The position numbers and the translations under genes were made by a program. The notes beneath the pieces are model-generated. The model ran no database searches. It was not told where the DNA came from and worked only from the letters and a program-made list of their open reading frames with translations. A stretch of DNA of 8,951 nucleotides, from the NCBI GenBank assembly GCA_031274045.1, contig JAISQS010000093.1:1-8951 (forward strand), read 5' to 3'. Positions 7,898-8,951 of the stretch are shown in pieces; position 1 is the stretch's first letter; every line of letters begins with the position of its first letter. This DNA comes from Planctomycetaceae bacterium (GTDB lineage Bacteria; Planctomycetota; Planctomycetia; Pirellulales; Thermoguttaceae).

Positions 7898-8019
7898 CAA
7901 AATTATAAAGGTTAGTAATTGTGATTAGTTGATAGTCAATAATATACCGAAGCGACAAAACCGAAATAAACAAATTTCACAAAACCGCCCCAATATTCGC
8001 AATAAATGTAACAAGAAAT

Positions 8020-8060
8020 GTTATACAACGCAAGAAACAACAAATACCCCGTTATACAAC
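8020..8060. promoter_or_regulatory. Two copies of GTTATACAAC upstream of the kinase, 31 bp apart
   Basis: GTTATACAAC occurs at 8020-8029 and 8051-8060. Each copy is itself roughly palindromic (GTT-N4-AAC), and the matches extend imperfectly to GTTATACAACGCAA and GTTATACAACACAA. The 31-bp spacing is about three helical turns, which would place bound proteins on the same face of the DNA. They lie 123-163 bases upstream of the kinase start. On the minus strand each contains TATAAC, which resembles a -10 element. A TAACA/TGTTA inverted repeat (8009-8023) overlaps the first copy. A regulatory role is inference. Confidence 0.3.
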
Positions 8061-8082
8061 ACAATTTTTTTTGAGAATACAC

Positions 8083-8111
8083 AAAAAACGAAATCATCAG
8101 AAAATTTCGTT
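8083..8111 (-). terminator. Weak intrinsic terminator candidate for the acetyltransferase gene
   Basis: On the minus strand AACGAAAT (8111-8104) pairs with ATTTCGTT (8094-8087) across a 9-base loop, and the stem runs into a T6 tract (8088-8083). It begins about 39 bases after the acetyltransferase stop. Position and T tract fit a Rho-independent terminator, but the 8-bp stem has only two G-C pairs, so it would be weak. Confidence 0.3.
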
Positions 8112-8149
8112 GGGCATTTGCAATACGGCATTCTAACAAAATTCTAACT

Positions 8150-8698
8150 TCACCAAGACGGGCTATGCACATCGAGAGGTCCTTCCGGTAACTTTACGTC
8201 GCTGAGTTCGTAGTACATTGGGCAATTTGATCGCATTGATATTGGCAGGTCGCGTTGGTTCCACATGACGACAGATTCATCTGCTAAATGCCATCCTTGT
8301 GCGGTGTAGAATGAGACCAGATGTTCCTTGCAATAGAGAATTGCAAACTGGAATCCTCGCTTCGCCGCCTCTTCAATAGTTACCCGCAACATCTCATGGG
8401 CAATTCCTGAATTGCGAAAATTTGGGTCAACACAAACTCCCTGAATACTTGCAACACTATAACGAAAATTCCACGTCGTCGTTATTGTCCGCACCACAAC
8501 AGCAATATGACCAATCACATCTTCACCCTCACTGACAATCACAGTAAATAACGGCGACGTACTATGCCACGTACGGCAATGCTGAAATATATCCGACCAA
8601 TCAGGAAAACAAAGCCTAAGCAACAACCGAATCTGCCGATCCAACTCCTCGCCAAGCTCACTCTCCTCCACAACCCTCACAACAAATGGAACCGCCAT
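8150..8698 (-). CDS. GNAT-family N-acetyltransferase
   Basis: This 182-residue protein has the GNAT fold that transfers an acetyl (or acyl) group from its coenzyme A thioester to an amine. The acetyl-CoA pyrophosphate-binding motif A is clear: GVCVDPNFRNSGIAHEML, with R95-N96-S97-G98-I99-A100 matching R/Q-x-x-G-x-G/A. A strand-turn (FAILYCKEHLVSFYTAQGW, Y131 and G135) forms the usual C-terminal Tyr/Gly segment. The C-terminus ends GPLDVHSPSW, recalling the short D-x-x-x-x-x-W ending of NodA-like and AAC(2')-like acetyltransferases. I would not predict aminoglycoside resistance from this; the substrate is unknown. A longer version could begin at GTG 8707. I chose the ATG at 8698 because GGTGGAG lies 10 bases upstream of it but only one base from the GTG. 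There is no signal peptide, so it is cytoplasmic. It has its own upstream region and a 250-base spacer before the kinase, so it is probably a separate transcription unit. Confidence 0.88.
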   Translation of the reverse strand: MAVPFVVRVVEESELGEELDRQIRLLLRLCFPDWSDIFQHCRTWHSTSPLFTVIVSEGEDVIGHIAVVVRTITTTWNFRYSVASIQGVCVDPNFRNSGIAHEMLRVTIEEAAKRGFQFAILYCKEHLVSFYTAQGWHLADESVVMWNQRDLPISMRSNCPMYYELSDVKLPEGPLDVHSPSW

Positions 8699-8708
8699 TT
8701 TGCACACA

Positions 8709-8715
8709 CTCCACC
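8709..8715 (-). promoter_or_regulatory. Ribosome binding site GGTGGAG of the acetyltransferase
   Basis: GGTGGAG (within AAGGTGGAG) ends 10 bases before the ATG at 8698. It is the only convincing Shine-Dalgarno in the window and decides the start in favour of this ATG over the upstream in-frame GTG at 8707. Confidence 0.6.
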
Positions 8716-8951
8716 TTGTTAATAATTCTTTTGAAAAAATAATTCACAGGAAGATAAGGAAAAATATCTGAACTTTGGTTAAGTTGATTCGACTGATTTA
8801 ACTGTAATATATCAATGAAATACTTCAACGCCGTAGAAAAAACAAACCTTATTTACAACCTGATTTTCTTACAAAAACAACCTTAGTAGCCCGTGAATCA
8901 CCAACAGACATAACCTTATTACCTTATTATTTCCAATCCGTTCTATGTTTT

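Noticed and set aside
7316..7915. 199-codon plus-strand ORF
   Set aside because: It is antisense to the well-supported kinase gene, and its translation is rich in His, Arg, Asn and Ile, typical of a shadow frame.
7936..8172. 78-codon minus-strand ORF rich in Phe, Tyr and Cys
   Set aside because: It overlaps the acetyltransferase end and translates an AT-rich spacer; no ribosome binding site and no recognisable family.
8150..8698. Aminoglycoside 2'-N-acetyltransferase (resistance gene)
   Set aside because: Only the general GNAT motif and a short C-terminal ending are similar; that does not support a substrate call.

Overview
All four recognisable genes lie on the minus strand, so transcription runs from right to left: GNAT acetyltransferase (8698-8150), Ser/Thr kinase (7897-6389), a very large single-chain restriction-modification protein (6196-857), and a secreted, Tat-exported, probably carbohydrate-active protein (621 to beyond position 1). 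The DNA is AT-rich. Three traits suggest Planctomycetota or a close relative: a soluble planctomycete-style Ser/Thr kinase with a C-terminal receiver-like domain, a Tat-type secreted hydrolase-like protein, and generally poor Shine-Dalgarno sequences. This assignment is inference; there is no rRNA or marker gene to confirm it.

Region by region: 1-621 is the N-terminal part of the exported protein, cut by the window edge. 622-856 is an intergenic spacer with a large imperfect inverted repeat and a CTCTGCG/CTCCGC-type dispersed-repeat motif. 857-6196 encodes a 1779-residue Type ISP (LlaGI/LlaBIII-like) enzyme: Mrr-like nuclease, superfamily 2 helicase/translocase, coupler, N6-adenine methyltransferase and target recognition domain in one chain. 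6197-6388 is a short spacer that stays open in the kinase frame after the kinase stop codon. 6389-7897 is the kinase. 7898-8149 is a spacer with a repeated 10-bp motif and a weak terminator candidate. 8150-8698 is the acetyltransferase. 8699-8951 is its upstream region, with a good ribosome binding site and several copies of a short AAGGT-type motif. No gene-free stretch exceeds 300 bases. I see no tRNA, rRNA, CRISPR array or transposase.

The most interesting gene is the Type ISP enzyme. Its helicase and methyltransferase motifs look intact, but the nuclease site, normally D...QxK in this family, reads D64...L79-C80-Q81. The protein may therefore methylate and translocate without cutting DNA. 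It also carries a 12-copy, in-frame 12-bp minisatellite after the helicase (an Asn every fourth residue) and an A9 tract just after the catalytic NPPY motif. The kinase repeats the theme of a degenerate catalytic domain: its kinase motifs are intact, but its receiver domain has Asn in place of the phospho-accepting Asp. I see no evidence that the four genes form one system; each has its own spacer, and the neighbours look like ordinary chromosomal genes flanking a possibly acquired restriction-modification gene.
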